Source: Novosphingobium sp049354825 (GTDB taxonomy: Bacteria; Pseudomonadota; Alphaproteobacteria; Sphingomonadales; Sphingomonadaceae). From it: a DNA stretch of 64,000 nt. The position numbers were made by a program, and so were the translations under genes. The notes under the pieces were generated by a model. The model had not been told where the DNA came from. It worked only from the letters and a program-made list of their open reading frames with translations, and searched no databases. Numbering within the stretch: position 1 is the first letter of the stretch; the number at the start of each line of letters is the position of its first letter. The DNA is taken from assembly GCF_049354825.1 (NCBI RefSeq), contig NZ_CP186480.1, positions 1,860,001-1,924,000 of the forward strand. Direction: 5' to 3'. Below, piece by piece: positions 8,701 to 18,377 of this stretch.

Positions 8701-8730
8701 GAACGTTGACTGCCAACGTTCCCTGCAGGG
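8701..8730. promoter_or_regulatory. inverted repeat plus palindrome upstream of ompA
   Basis: GAACGTTG (8701-8708) and CAACGTTC (8714-8721) form a perfect 8-bp inverted repeat with a 5-bp spacer, directly followed by the palindrome CCCTGCAGGG (8721-8730). No T-run follows, so it is not a classic terminator for the tail cluster. The site lies about 140 bp upstream of the ompA start and could be an operator. Confidence 0.35.
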
Positions 8731-8867
8731 AGAGCCGGGAAAAGGGCCAGAAACATTTTCGCGGCTTTACTGCAACAGCTTCACGGTTTTGTGCGCTTGC
8801 GCGCTTGATTCGAAGCAGTTAGACACATGACCACTCGGTGGCTCATCTACAAAAGGGGAATGCTATA

Positions 8868-9992
<1,125 letters not shown>

Positions 9993-10017
9993 GCTCTCGG
10001 CTCTGCCGAAAACGAAT

Positions 10018-10046
10018 GGGGGGTCGGAGCAATCCGGCCCCTTTTT
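10018..10046 (+). terminator. rho-independent terminator after ompA
   Basis: GGGGTCGGA and TCCGGCCCC pair around the tetraloop GCAA, with one G-T pair, and are followed by TTTTT. It lies 26 bp after the ompA stop. Confidence 0.85.
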
Positions 10047-10079
10047 CGTTGCACCATCGAACCGATGGAGGATTGCCCG

Positions 10080-10607
10080 ATGATCCGTACCCTTGCCGCA
10101 CTAAGCCTGCCCGCACTTGCCCTCGCCGCTTGCACGACAACCGGCAGCTCGTTTGCCGCCCGCGATGGCCAGGGCACGTTTTACGCCGCCGACGGTTCGC
10201 TCAGGGGCACCGCGGCGCTGGTCCGGACCGGAGACCGCCTCACGCTGGCCATCGCCACGCAGGGGCTGCCGGCGGGTCAGCACGGCATTCACCTTCACAT
10301 GACCGGCCGCTGCGATGCTCCGGATTTCACGACTGCCGGCGGCCACCTCAACCCCGGGCAGCACCAGCACGGAACAATGAACCCGGCCGGGCATCACCTC
10401 GGTGACTTGCCGAACCTCGTGGTCAATTCAGCGGGCGTCGGCACGCTTACTGCCGAACTGGGCGGCTCCGCCAGCGAGATCGAAAGCGCGCTCTTCGATG
10501 CCGATGGCTCTGCGATCGTCATCCACGCCGGACCGGACGACTACAAGACCGATCCCAGCGGCAACAGCGGCGGCCGCATCGCCTGTGCGATCCTGAAGCG
10601 CACCTAG
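10080..10607 (+). CDS. sodC: superoxide dismutase [Cu-Zn], lipoprotein
   Basis: 175 residues from ATG 10080, chosen because GGAGG lies at 10067-10071; an in-frame ATG at 10065 is too close to that site. The N-terminus is a lipoprotein signal with lipobox LAAC. Metal ligands are visible: GIHLHMTGRC (Cu and the disulfide Cys), GGHLNPGQHQHG (bridging and Zn His) and the C-terminal HAGPDDYKTDPSGNSGGRIAC. The enzyme converts superoxide to hydrogen peroxide in the periplasm. It is convergent to the MFS gene, with the two stop codons overlapping. Confidence 0.9.
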   Translation: MIRTLAALSLPALALAACTTTGSSFAARDGQGTFYAADGSLRGTAALVRTGDRLTLAIATQGLPAGQHGIHLHMTGRCDAPDFTTAGGHLNPGQHQHGTMNPAGHHLGDLPNLVVNSAGVGTLTAELGGSASEIESALFDADGSAIVIHAGPDDYKTDPSGNSGGRIACAILKRT

Positions 10608-12154
10608 GCCGCGGCAGCGCGCTCGGCCAGCGTGCGCTCGGCACGCGGCACGGAGCGATACGCGAAGATCAGTAGAATGGTCGCGATCGGCGCCAGGGCG
10701 ATCAGCGACAGGACGCCCGCGCGCAAGTCTCCCACCGGCTTGCCATTGACACTGCCGCCGGCAAGATCGGAAATCTGCCCCACCAGGTATGGTCCGAACG
10801 AGAGGCCGATCAGCGTCGTTCCCAGGAAGAATGCCGCGGTTGCCGTTCCGCGCATGCGCGGCAGGACCAGATCCTGCGTCGTCGCCGCAGCAGCACCTAG
10901 CGCGGCCGCGCCGAACATCCCGGCGAGAAAGTTCATCGCGTAGAAGAGCGCGGCGTTGGCAGTTGTGTAACCAACCCAGATCGGCACGATCGGCGCCAGC
11001 ACACCGAAGAGGATGACAAGCACCCGTCCGGCCGGATTGCGGGCGCGCAAGGCGTCGGCGACGCGTCCGCCGATGATCACGCCAAGGAACCCGGCGATCG
11101 CCCCGTTGGCCCCCAGGATGAAGGCAAGTTCCGACTTGGGCAGCTTGAGCACCGTTTCGGCATAAGGCGCAGCCCAGAACGAGAGCGCGTATGCCACCAG
11201 CGATACCAGCCCGTATCCCAGGGTCGTGCAGACGAACGCAGGGGTTCCCCAGATCAGGCGATATGTAGCCGGATCCGACTGGCGCAGCGATGATGCCCAC
11301 GAGAACACGGCATAATAGCCGAAGGCAACGGCTGACCACTGCGGGACGTTGCCGGTCAGCCGGATCATCGCGGCCGCGACCAGGACCATTGCCGCCGCGA
11401 ACAGAAGGTTGATGGCCAGCGCGGCCGGCCCGCGGCGCAGGGCAGAGATCGCCGTGAACGGCGGTATGATCCGCGCCAGATCGGTGAAGAAATCGCGCCA
11501 TGGGTGCGTCTGGTCGGCGCTATCGGCATTGCGTGCCGGTTCGCGCAGATTTGCCACCCACAGCGCCATCAGCAAGCCGGGGACCCCGACCGCCAGGAAC
11601 GCGGCCTGCCATCCCACCAGGCCGAACGGACCACCGCCCGGGTAAGCCGCGTTCCACGTCTTGCCGATCGATGCCCCGATCAACAGCGACACGCCGCCGC
11701 CAAGGTAAATGCCCGACGAATAGATCGCCAGCGCGGTCGCCTTGCGGCTGGCCGGGAAATAGTCTGAAATCAGCGAATAGGCCGTCGGGCTGGCGGTCGC
11801 CTCGCCCACGCCGACGCCCATGCGGGCGAACGTCAGCATCACGTGGTTGCGGGCAAAGCCCGACAGGGCCGTCATGGCCGACCATAACGCCAGGCCGATG
11901 GTCAGCAGGCTGACGCGCCGCCAGCTGTCGGCCAGCCGCCCGAGCGGGATACCGAACAAGGCGTAAAACACGGCGAACGCAGCGCCGCCAAGAAAACCAA
12001 GGTCGCCATCGGTCAGCTTGAGATCGGCCTTGATGTCGACCGCCAGGATGCTGAGGATCTGCCGGTCGATGAAATTGAGGATGTAGACCAGCACCAGTAC
12101 GAACAGAACGTACCAGCTATACCCGCCGACCTTCGCCTTCTCAGCCTCCACCAT
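10604..12154 (-). CDS. MFS transporter
   Basis: 516 residues from ATG 12154 (MVEAEKAKVGGYSWYVLFVL). Twelve hydrophobic segments are apparent; the signature between helices 2 and 3 is GIPLGRLADSWRRVSLL, and NFIDRQILSIL is the first-helix motif of the spinster-like/hexuronate (ACS) branch. A long middle stretch near residues 220-320 holds an extra hydrophobic region. The substrate cannot be told; such genes in this group often move organic anions. queC lies 5 bp upstream on the same strand, so co-transcription is possible. Confidence 0.85.
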   Translation of the reverse strand: MVEAEKAKVGGYSWYVLFVLVLVYILNFIDRQILSILAVDIKADLKLTDGDLGFLGGAAFAVFYALFGIPLGRLADSWRRVSLLTIGLALWSAMTALSGFARNHVMLTFARMGVGVGEATASPTAYSLISDYFPASRKATALAIYSSGIYLGGGVSLLIGASIGKTWNAAYPGGGPFGLVGWQAAFLAVGVPGLLMALWVANLREPARNADSADQTHPWRDFFTDLARIIPPFTAISALRRGPAALAINLLFAAAMVLVAAAMIRLTGNVPQWSAVAFGYYAVFSWASSLRQSDPATYRLIWGTPAFVCTTLGYGLVSLVAYALSFWAAPYAETVLKLPKSELAFILGANGAIAGFLGVIIGGRVADALRARNPAGRVLVILFGVLAPIVPIWVGYTTANAALFYAMNFLAGMFGAAALGAAAATTQDLVLPRMRGTATAAFFLGTTLIGLSFGPYLVGQISDLAGGSVNGKPVGDLRAGVLSLIALAPIATILLIFAYRSVPRAERTLAERAAAA

Positions 12155-12159
12155 GCTTC

Positions 12160-12900
12160 TTATCCTTGTGTGTCGTAGCGGGTCGGATCGTGGACGCCGG
12201 CATCGGCAAAGCCGGCGCGCCGCAACCGGCAGCTGTCGCACAGCCCGCAGGCCAGCCCGCCGGGTGCGGGGTCATAACATGACCAACTCATCCCCGGATC
12301 GAGCCCTAGCCGCTGCGCCTCGCGCGCGATGTCGGCCTTGCCCAGGTGCTGGAGTGGGGCGCGGATACGGAATTCCGATCCCTCGGCACCGGCCTTCGTG
12401 GCAAGGTTGGCGATGTCCTGAAAGGCGGCGATGAATTCGGGCCGGCAATCCGGATAGCCCGAATAGTCGAGCGCATTGACCCCGATGAAAATGTCGCGCG
12501 AACCGATTGCCTCGGCCCAGGCGAGCGTCAGGGAGAGGAACAGCAGGTTCCGCCCCGGCACGTACGTGACGGGGATATCCGGCCCCACCCCGTCCTTGGG
12601 CACCGCGATGCCCTCATCGGTCAGCGCCGAGCCGCCAAAGCGCGAGAGGTCAAGCGGCAGGATCACGTGGCGCCGCGCGTGAAGGCGGGCCGCAATCGTC
12701 AGAGCTGCGTCAAGCTCGCGCCGGTGGCGCTGGTTGTAATCGATCGTAAGCGCGTTGATCGCGAAGCCCTGTTCGCGCGCCAGCGCGGCTGCGACCATCG
12801 AATCGAGGCCGCCCGAAAGCAGGATAACGGCATCGCCGCGCGGGTACTCTTCCGGATGGGCCACGCCAGAACAGCTAGTCCGGGCGCCTGCCGCTGGCAA
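12160..12900 (-). CDS. queC: 7-cyano-7-deazaguanine synthase QueC
   Basis: 246 residues. An ATP PP-loop (AVILLSGGLDSMVAAALA) near residue 25 and the zinc-binding C-terminal motif SWSCYDPAP with GLACGLCDSCRLRRAGF identify QueC, which converts 7-carboxy-7-deazaguanine to preQ0 with ammonia and ATP in queuosine synthesis. The first ~15 residues (MPAAGARTSCSGVAHPEE) are not conserved in the family as I know it; a GTG in this stretch could be the real start. No other queuosine gene is close by. Confidence 0.9.
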   Translation of the reverse strand: MPAAGARTSCSGVAHPEEYPRGDAVILLSGGLDSMVAAALAREQGFAINALTIDYNQRHRRELDAALTIAARLHARRHVILPLDLSRFGGSALTDEGIAVPKDGVGPDIPVTYVPGRNLLFLSLTLAWAEAIGSRDIFIGVNALDYSGYPDCRPEFIAAFQDIANLATKAGAEGSEFRIRAPLQHLGKADIAREAQRLGLDPGMSWSCYDPAPGGLACGLCDSCRLRRAGFADAGVHDPTRYDTQG

Positions 12901-12936
12901 CCGCAGGACCAGATCGATTGCTCATCGGGCCGGGTT

Positions 12937-13845
12937 TTACGCCGGAATTTCGAAGATCCGCGAACAGAATGCGCAATCGACCTCGATCATCCCGCTATCG
13001 GCCCGCATCGCGGCACGCTCCTCGGGCGGGAAACGCTCGATAAGGTCGCGGTAATGCTCGACGCTGCAACGACATCCTCGCACGATCGGGCAGCCTTGCG
13101 ATACGGTGATCTCGCCGTCATCGTGGAACAGCCGCCAGACGATCGTTTCGAGCGAAAGTTCACGGTCGACCAGTTCGTCATGTCGCAGGCTGCCCGCCAT
13201 CGCCGCGACGTGCTGCCACTCGGGATGATCCATGCGCACGTGCAGGCGCTCGCGGCCTTCCTCGCCCTCAGCCAGGTGCTGGACCAGCAGCCCCCCGGCC
13301 ACGCAGCCGCCGGCGTCGCCGCGGACGCCGACGCGGATCAGCGTCGGCACCTGCTCGGACTGGGCGAAATAGAGCTCGCAGGCTTCGGCCAGCGATGCAC
13401 CTTCAAGCGGCACCACGCCCTGGTAGCGCTGACCCGTGCTGGCGAGATCGAACGTGATCGCCAGGTAGCCGCGCCCGAACAGCGCCTCGAGGCCAAGATT
13501 GGGCCCGGCGCTGCCCAGCCGCTCGGCATCGTGGCGTACATAGCCGCGCAGTTCGCCGTTGCGAAAATCGCACGCGAGCAGATCGACGATGCCCCCTTCG
13601 GTCTGGGCTTGGAGCGTCATCTGCCCCTCATCGTCCTTCAGCAAGCCGCCCAGCAGCGCAGTCAGCACCAGCGCTTCGGCAAGCAGATGCTTGATCGCCG
13701 GCGGGTAGGCATGCGCGGCAAGGATCGTGTCGAGCGTCGGACCGAGCCGGACGACACGCCCCCGGGCATGGCGGTCGGGGACCGAGAAGCGCAACAGCCG
13801 GTCGAACCCGGTCTCGCCCGCCGCGATGGGCTGATCGTCGCTCAC
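12937..13845 (-). CDS. hslO: redox-regulated chaperone Hsp33
   Basis: About 302 residues from the GTG at 13845, which overlaps the argF stop (GTGA); an upstream in-frame GTG at 13860 would add five residues. The zinc/redox switch is at the C-terminus: GCRCSVEHY (CxC) and DCAFC (CxxC). Conserved segments include RGRVVRLGPTLDTILAAH. Under oxidative heat stress the cysteines form disulfides and switch on holdase activity in the cytoplasm. Translation is probably coupled to argF. Confidence 0.9.
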   Translation of the reverse strand: MSDDQPIAAGETGFDRLLRFSVPDRHARGRVVRLGPTLDTILAAHAYPPAIKHLLAEALVLTALLGGLLKDDEGQMTLQAQTEGGIVDLLACDFRNGELRGYVRHDAERLGSAGPNLGLEALFGRGYLAITFDLASTGQRYQGVVPLEGASLAEACELYFAQSEQVPTLIRVGVRGDAGGCVAGGLLVQHLAEGEEGRERLHVRMDHPEWQHVAAMAGSLRHDELVDRELSLETIVWRLFHDDGEITVSQGCPIVRGCRCSVEHYRDLIERFPPEERAAMRADSGMIEVDCAFCSRIFEIPA

Positions 13846-14768
13846 AATTGGCCGAAGCACCAGCGCAGCACCGACTTCTGCGCATGGATCCTGTTCTCGG
13901 CTTCGTCCCAGACCGCCGATTGCGGCCCATCGATAACCGCGTCGGTCACTTCCTCGCCGCGGTGCGCGGGCAGGCAGTGCAGGAACGTCGCCCCGGCGGC
14001 GGCGCGGGCCATCAACGCCGGGTCGACCTGGTAAGGCGCCATCGCCGCCAGTTTGTCATCCGCGTGGTCCTGGCCCATCGACACCCAGGTGTCCGTAACC
14101 ACGACGTTCGCGCCGCTCGCCGCTTCGGCCGCGTCGCGCGTAAGCGTCACGCGCGCGCCGGATGCGTTCGCCGCCTCCGCCCAGCGCGGATCGGGTTCAT
14201 AGCCCTGCGGCACGGCGATCCGGACGTTGAATTTCATCAGCCCGGCGGCCTCGATGATCGAGTGCAGCACGTTGTTGCCGTCGCCCAGCCACGCGACCTC
14301 GAGACCTGGCAGCGCATGTCCGCGTTCGATCAGGGTCAGCAGGTCGGCCATGATCTGGCAGGGGTGCGAGGCGTCGGTCAGCCCGTTTATGACCGGTACG
14401 GTGGCGTAATGCGCCAGTTCCTCGATCTTGGCGTGATCGCCGGTGCGGATCATGATGGCATCGACCATGCGGCTGAGTACCCTTGCGGTGTCCGCGATGG
14501 TCTCGCCGCGGCCCAGCTGGGTCGTGCCGGCGTCCATCACGATGGCACTGCCCCCCAGTTGGCGCATCGCCACGTCGAAACTGACCCGCGTGCGCGTAGA
14601 AGCCTTCTCGAAGATCATGCCGAGTATGCGTCCGCCGAGCGGCGCATCGGCATCGACCTTGCCCTTGGGCCAGCCGGTTCGTGCGCCCTTTCGGTCGAGC
14701 GCGTCGGCCAGCATCGCCGCGACGGCATCGCCGCCGGCGTCGGACAAGTCGAGGAAATGCCGGGTCAC
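13842..14768 (-). CDS. argF: ornithine carbamoyltransferase
   Basis: 308 residues. The carbamoyl-phosphate site STRTR (EKASTRTRVSFDVAM), the HPCQ motif (DASHPCQIMADLLT) and the ornithine-loop motif HCLPAHRGEEV are all present. The enzyme makes citrulline from ornithine and carbamoyl phosphate in arginine synthesis. It overlaps argD upstream (ATGA) and hslO downstream, so argD-argF-hslO form one transcription unit. Confidence 0.95.
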   Translation of the reverse strand: MTRHFLDLSDAGGDAVAAMLADALDRKGARTGWPKGKVDADAPLGGRILGMIFEKASTRTRVSFDVAMRQLGGSAIVMDAGTTQLGRGETIADTARVLSRMVDAIMIRTGDHAKIEELAHYATVPVINGLTDASHPCQIMADLLTLIERGHALPGLEVAWLGDGNNVLHSIIEAAGLMKFNVRIAVPQGYEPDPRWAEAANASGARVTLTRDAAEAASGANVVVTDTWVSMGQDHADDKLAAMAPYQVDPALMARAAAGATFLHCLPAHRGEEVTDAVIDGPQSAVWDEAENRIHAQKSVLRWCFGQL

Positions 14769-15952
14769 GCAGCGACCGGCGCGTAGCTGGCCGCCCCTGC
14801 CGACAGCTTGTCCATGAACTCTTCGATTTCCGCGTCGCCGATGACCAGCGGCGGGACTAGCCGCAACGTGTTGTCGCCGGCGGCAACGGTCAGGAGCTGG
14901 TGATTGTCGCGCAAGTGGGCAACGAAGGCGCGGGGTTCCTGCCGCATCTTCACGCCCAGCATCAGGCCCTTGCCGCGAACGAGTTCGAACAGTTCCGGAT
15001 AGTTGCCGATGAACTGTTCGAGCCGAGCGCGCAGCCGGTCCGAGGTAGTACGCACGTGGCCCAGGAATTCGTCATTCGCGACCGCGCCAAGCACGGCCTC
15101 GCCCGCCGCCATCGCCAGCGGGTTGCCCCCGTACGTTGATCCGTGGCTGCCGATCTGCATGCCGCGCGCGGCCTTCTCTGTCGCCAGGCAAGCGCCAAGC
15201 GGGAAGCCGCCGCCGATACCCTTGGCAGTGGCGAGGATATCGGGCTCGATCCCGTACTGTTCGTACGCGTACATCGTCCCGGTGCGCGCGACGCCGGTCT
15301 GCACCTCGTCCAGCACCAGCATCAGGTCGTTGGCATCGGCAAGGTCGCGCAGGCCCTTCATGAAAGCATCGGAGGCCGGGCGGATACCGCCCTCGCCCTG
15401 AACCGGCTCGACCAGGAAGCCTGCGGTATGGGGCCCGATCGCAGCGCGGGCACCGTCCAGATCGTCAAAGTCGACGTACTTGAAGCCTTCGAGCAGCGGC
15501 ATGAAGCCCTTGTGCATCTTGTCCTGCGAGGAGGCGCTGATCGTGGCCATCGTGCGCCCGTGAAAGGCGTTGTTGAACGTGATCAGTTCATAGCGCTGCG
15601 TGTCGCCGGCATGCTGGTGATAGGCGCGCGCGGTCTTGATGGCGCACTCCACGGCTTCGGCGCCCGAATTGGTGAAGAACACCGTGTCAGCAAAGGTCAG
15701 GTCGACAAGGCGCTGTGCCAGCTTCTCGCCCTGGGGGCTGCCATAGAGGTTGGAGACGTGCATCAGCGTCTCGGCCTGCTTCTGGATGGCGCCGATCAGT
15801 CCGGGGTGCGAATGGCCCAGGATGTTGACCGCGATGCCGGCGGCGAAATCGAGATATCGCCGGCCGTCCTCGCCGATCAGATGGCAGTGCTCACCGCGCA
15901 CCGGCCGAAAGGCGCAGCGCGGGTAGACGGGCATCAGCGGCGTGATCGACAT
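14765..15952 (-). CDS. argD: acetylornithine aminotransferase
   Basis: 395 residues. This is a class III PLP-dependent aminotransferase: YLDFAAGIAVNILGHSHP near the N-terminus, FTNSGAEAVE for phosphate binding, LVLDEVQTGVARTG, and the PLP lysine in LATAKGIGGGFPLGACL. It makes N-acetylornithine from N-acetylglutamate semialdehyde and may also serve in lysine synthesis. First gene of the argD-argF-hslO unit. Confidence 0.93.
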   Translation of the reverse strand: MSITPLMPVYPRCAFRPVRGEHCHLIGEDGRRYLDFAAGIAVNILGHSHPGLIGAIQKQAETLMHVSNLYGSPQGEKLAQRLVDLTFADTVFFTNSGAEAVECAIKTARAYHQHAGDTQRYELITFNNAFHGRTMATISASSQDKMHKGFMPLLEGFKYVDFDDLDGARAAIGPHTAGFLVEPVQGEGGIRPASDAFMKGLRDLADANDLMLVLDEVQTGVARTGTMYAYEQYGIEPDILATAKGIGGGFPLGACLATEKAARGMQIGSHGSTYGGNPLAMAAGEAVLGAVANDEFLGHVRTTSDRLRARLEQFIGNYPELFELVRGKGLMLGVKMRQEPRAFVAHLRDNHQLLTVAAGDNTLRLVPPLVIGDAEIEEFMDKLSAGAASYAPVAA

Positions 15953-16071
15953 GGCAGGTATCCTCGGTAACGCTCCCGGTGGAACAGCTGAACGACAAAT
16001 GGCGGCCCACCGGGGACCGCCACTGCCGTTGCATCTAGTTTTTTACCGGCCCGCGGTCAAACTCGCGCAGC

Positions 16072-16097
16072 CGTTCGGCCCTTCGGCCTGTCGAACG
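16072..16097. repeat. REP-like short hairpin next to the cold-shock gene
   Basis: GGCC-CTTC-GGCC forms the tip of a hairpin extended by CGTTC and GAACG with a 4-nt bulge. It sits 1 bp beyond the stop of the cold-shock gene. Its look (TTCG...CGAACG around GGCC) resembles the short interspersed hairpins common between sphingomonad genes; only one copy was noticed here. Confidence 0.4.
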
Positions 16098-16098
16098 A

Positions 16099-16881
16099 TC
16101 AACCCTGATGCGGAACGAGGTTGACCGCCGAGTACTTGCCGCGTCGGTCGACCTCGATGTCGAACTCGAGCCTGTCACCCTCATTGAGGCTGCGCAGGCC
16201 CGAACGCTCGACCGCGCTGATGTGCACGAACGCGTCAGGCTGCCCGTCATCGCGGGTGATGAAGCCGAAGCCCTTCATCGCATTGAAGAACTTGACCGTG
16301 CCGGTGGCCTTTTCGCCCGTCAGCTCGCGCTGCGGGGCAGCGTCGCGCTCGGGACGGGCGGCAACCGGAATGATGTCGCCTTCGGGAACCAGATCGGTGG
16401 CAGAGATCTTGCCGCCGCGATCGACCAGCGTGAACGAGAGCTGCTGCCCTTCGGCCAGGCCTTCGAGACCGGCACGCTCGACCGCACTGATGTGAACGAA
16501 CACATCCTCGCCGCCGTCTTCGCGCTGGATGAAGCCGAAGCCCTTCTGGCTGTTGAAGAACTTGACGACGCCCTTGCCCTCGCCAACGACCTGGGCCGGC
16601 ATTCCGCCGCCGCCGCCACCGCCGCCGCGCGGGCCGCCGAAGCCGCCGCCGCTGCGCTGACCGCCGCCGAAGCCGCCGCGATCGCCGCCGCCGAAGCCGC
16701 CGCCACCGCCGCCGCCATAGCCGCCACCGCCGCCGCCGCCGCCGAAGCCGCGACCGCCGCCGCCGAAGCCGCCGCGATCACCGCCGCCGCCGCCGCCGCC
16801 GCCAAACGGATCGAAGCTGTCTTCGCCGAAACCGTCCCGCTTGTCGCGGCCCCGGCCGCGACGTCCTCTATCGAAACCCAT
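16099..16881 (-). CDS. double cold-shock-domain protein with long glycine-rich N-terminal region
   Basis: 260 residues from ATG 16881 (MGFDRGRRGRGRDKRDGFG). Residues ~25-93 are almost only Gly with Arg, Asp, Phe and Tyr (RGG/GYGG type low complexity). Two cold-shock domains follow, each with RNP1 (KGFGFIQ; KGFGFIT) and RNP2 (DVFVHIS; DAFVHIS). Such proteins bind single-stranded RNA or DNA. RGG-rich tails in RNA-binding proteins favour RNA contact and phase separation, which is an inference here. The region 16600-16810 is extremely biased DNA (CCGCCGCCG). A hairpin lies 41 bp upstream. Confidence 0.85.
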   Translation of the reverse strand: MGFDRGRRGRGRDKRDGFGEDSFDPFGGGGGGGGDRGGFGGGGRGFGGGGGGGGYGGGGGGGFGGGDRGGFGGGQRSGGGFGGPRGGGGGGGGMPAQVVGEGKGVVKFFNSQKGFGFIQREDGGEDVFVHISAVERAGLEGLAEGQQLSFTLVDRGGKISATDLVPEGDIIPVAARPERDAAPQRELTGEKATGTVKFFNAMKGFGFITRDDGQPDAFVHISAVERSGLRSLNEGDRLEFDIEVDRRGKYSAVNLVPHQG

Positions 16882-16921
16882 AAACCCGAACGTACCTTCG
16901 CTTCGCCCCTGCTGTAACGTG

Positions 16922-16950
16922 ACTTGCCGCGTGGACGAAACACGGCAAGT
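16922..16950 (-). promoter_or_regulatory. hairpin upstream of the cold-shock gene
   Basis: ACTTGCCGCGT and ACACGGCAAGT form an 11-bp inverted repeat with one mismatch around a 7-nt loop. It lies 41-69 bp upstream of the start codon and may be in the 5' untranslated RNA, a place where cold-shock mRNAs often fold, or may be an operator. Confidence 0.35.
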
Positions 16951-17145
16951 CCGGACGGCACGCGGAATCGAAGCCCGCAGTGCTGCACCGTCCCCCGATA
17001 GCGGCAAAGCGGCTGAAATGCGAACGGAATCCTGCGGGCCGCCGGGCCATGCGCAGCGGTGTGACATTTCTGCCGAGAGCCCGGTTACAATCGTGCGCAA
17101 ATCAGGCGGCTTGTATCACGCCGTGGCGCTTGGCATTGAGTGGGC

Positions 17146-17940
17146 ATGGACATCGTCTCCTTGCTTACCGACCCTGCAACCTGGGCGGCGCTGCTCACGC
17201 TGATCGCGCTCGAAGTCGTACTCGGCATCGACAACCTGATCTTCATCGCGATCTTGTCGAACAAGCTCCCGCCGGAAAGCCAGGCCCGCGCCCGGCGCAT
17301 CGGGCTGGCGCTCGCGCTGGTGATGCGGATCGGCCTGCTGTTGCTCATCGGGTGGCTGGTCACGCTGACGCAGCCGCTGTTCGACCTTGGCCTGGTGGGC
17401 GCGGCGAACGCGTACGGCGAGCCAACGTTCGAAACCGCTTTCTCGGGCCGGGACCTGATCCTGCTGGCGGGCGGGCTGTTCCTGCTGTGGAAGGCGACCA
17501 AGGAAATCCACCACGCGATGGAGCCGGGGGACGACAGCAACGACATCCTCGACAAGAGTCCTGCGAAGACTTCCGCGCCTGCAGCCTTCGGCGCGGTCAT
17601 CGCGCAGATCATCGCCATCGACATGGTGTTCTCGGTCGATTCGATCCTAACCGCCGTGGGCATGACCGACGATGTCCCGATCATGATCGCGGCCGTTGTC
17701 ATCACGGTCGGCGTCATGATGGTGGCGGCGGATCCGCTGGCGCGCTTCATCGAACACAACCCGACGCTGATCATGCTGGCGCTGGCCTTCCTGGTCATGA
17801 TCGGCCTCGTGCTGATTGCCGATGGCTTCGGCTTCCACGTCCCCAAGGGGTATATCTATGCCGCCATGGGGTTCTCGGTCGGGGTCGAGTTTCTCAACAT
17901 GATCCAGCGGCGCCGGCGCGCCCGAAAGGCGCAGCGATGA
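17146..17940 (+). CDS. TerC family integral membrane protein
   Basis: 264 residues; ATG 17146 preferred over the GTG two codons earlier. About seven hydrophobic helices, with the acidic motifs of the family in the membrane (EVVLGIDNLIFI in helix 1; DMVFSVDSIL in the second half). TerC relatives are linked to tellurite resistance and to manganese export, including metal loading of exported proteins. The next gene overlaps its stop (ATGA), so the two are co-translated. Confidence 0.85.
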   Translation: MDIVSLLTDPATWAALLTLIALEVVLGIDNLIFIAILSNKLPPESQARARRIGLALALVMRIGLLLLIGWLVTLTQPLFDLGLVGAANAYGEPTFETAFSGRDLILLAGGLFLLWKATKEIHHAMEPGDDSNDILDKSPAKTSAPAAFGAVIAQIIAIDMVFSVDSILTAVGMTDDVPIMIAAVVITVGVMMVAADPLARFIEHNPTLIMLALAFLVMIGLVLIADGFGFHVPKGYIYAAMGFSVGVEFLNMIQRRRRARKAQR

Positions 17941-18377
17941 CCGACTTTCGCCCCGTCACCGACAAGTTTCTGGCCAGCCCGCAGATCGCTGTCGCGGACG
18001 TTGCCGCGGCCAAAGCGCTGGGGGTGACGCTGATCGTCAACAACCGCCCCGAAGGGGAAAGTCCAGACCAGGTGCCGGGCGCGGCGATCGCTGCCGAGGC
18101 GCAAGCCCAGGGCCTCTCCTATGTCGCGATCCCAGTGACTCATGCCGGTTTCTCGCAAGCCCAGGTCGATGCGATGGCCCAGGCGCTGAGCACGGCCGAT
18201 GGCAAGGTCCTGGCCTATTGCCGTTCCGGTACGCGCTCGACGCTGCTGTGGGCGCTGGCCGAGGCCAGCCGCGGCCGCGAGCCGGGTGAGATCGCGTCCG
18301 CCGCGGCAAGCGCCGGATACGATGTCACCCCGATTGCGACGATGCTATCGATGCTGGCGGCGCGCGCCGGCGGCTGA
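17937..18377 (+). CDS. TIGR01244/DUF442 protein tyrosine phosphatase-like sulfur transferase
   Basis: 146 residues. The N-terminal half has LIVNNRPEGESPDQVPG, and the active-site loop AYCRSGTRSTLLWALA shows the C-x5-R pattern of phosphatase/rhodanese-like enzymes. This family occurs alone or fused to a beta-lactamase-like sulfur dioxygenase (Blh type), suggesting a role in sulfide/persulfide handling. Overlaps both neighbours, so it belongs to the operon terC - this gene - 18377 gene - sterol desaturase. Confidence 0.8.
   Translation: MTDFRPVTDKFLASPQIAVADVAAAKALGVTLIVNNRPEGESPDQVPGAAIAAEAQAQGLSYVAIPVTHAGFSQAQVDAMAQALSTADGKVLAYCRSGTRSTLLWALAEASRGREPGEIASAAASAGYDVTPIATMLSMLAARAGG

Noticed and set aside
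12346..14034. 562-residue + strand frame across queC, hslO and argF
   Set aside because: It covers three genes with certain products on the other strand.
16600..16810. regular CCGCCG repeats suggesting a tandem repeat or CRISPR-like array
   Set aside because: They encode the Gly-rich arm of the cold-shock protein; there are no spacers and no constant repeat unit.
17041..17145. riboswitch or leader RNA before terC (such as a manganese yybP-ykoY element)
   Set aside because: The short gap shows no conserved yybP-ykoY core that I can recognise.
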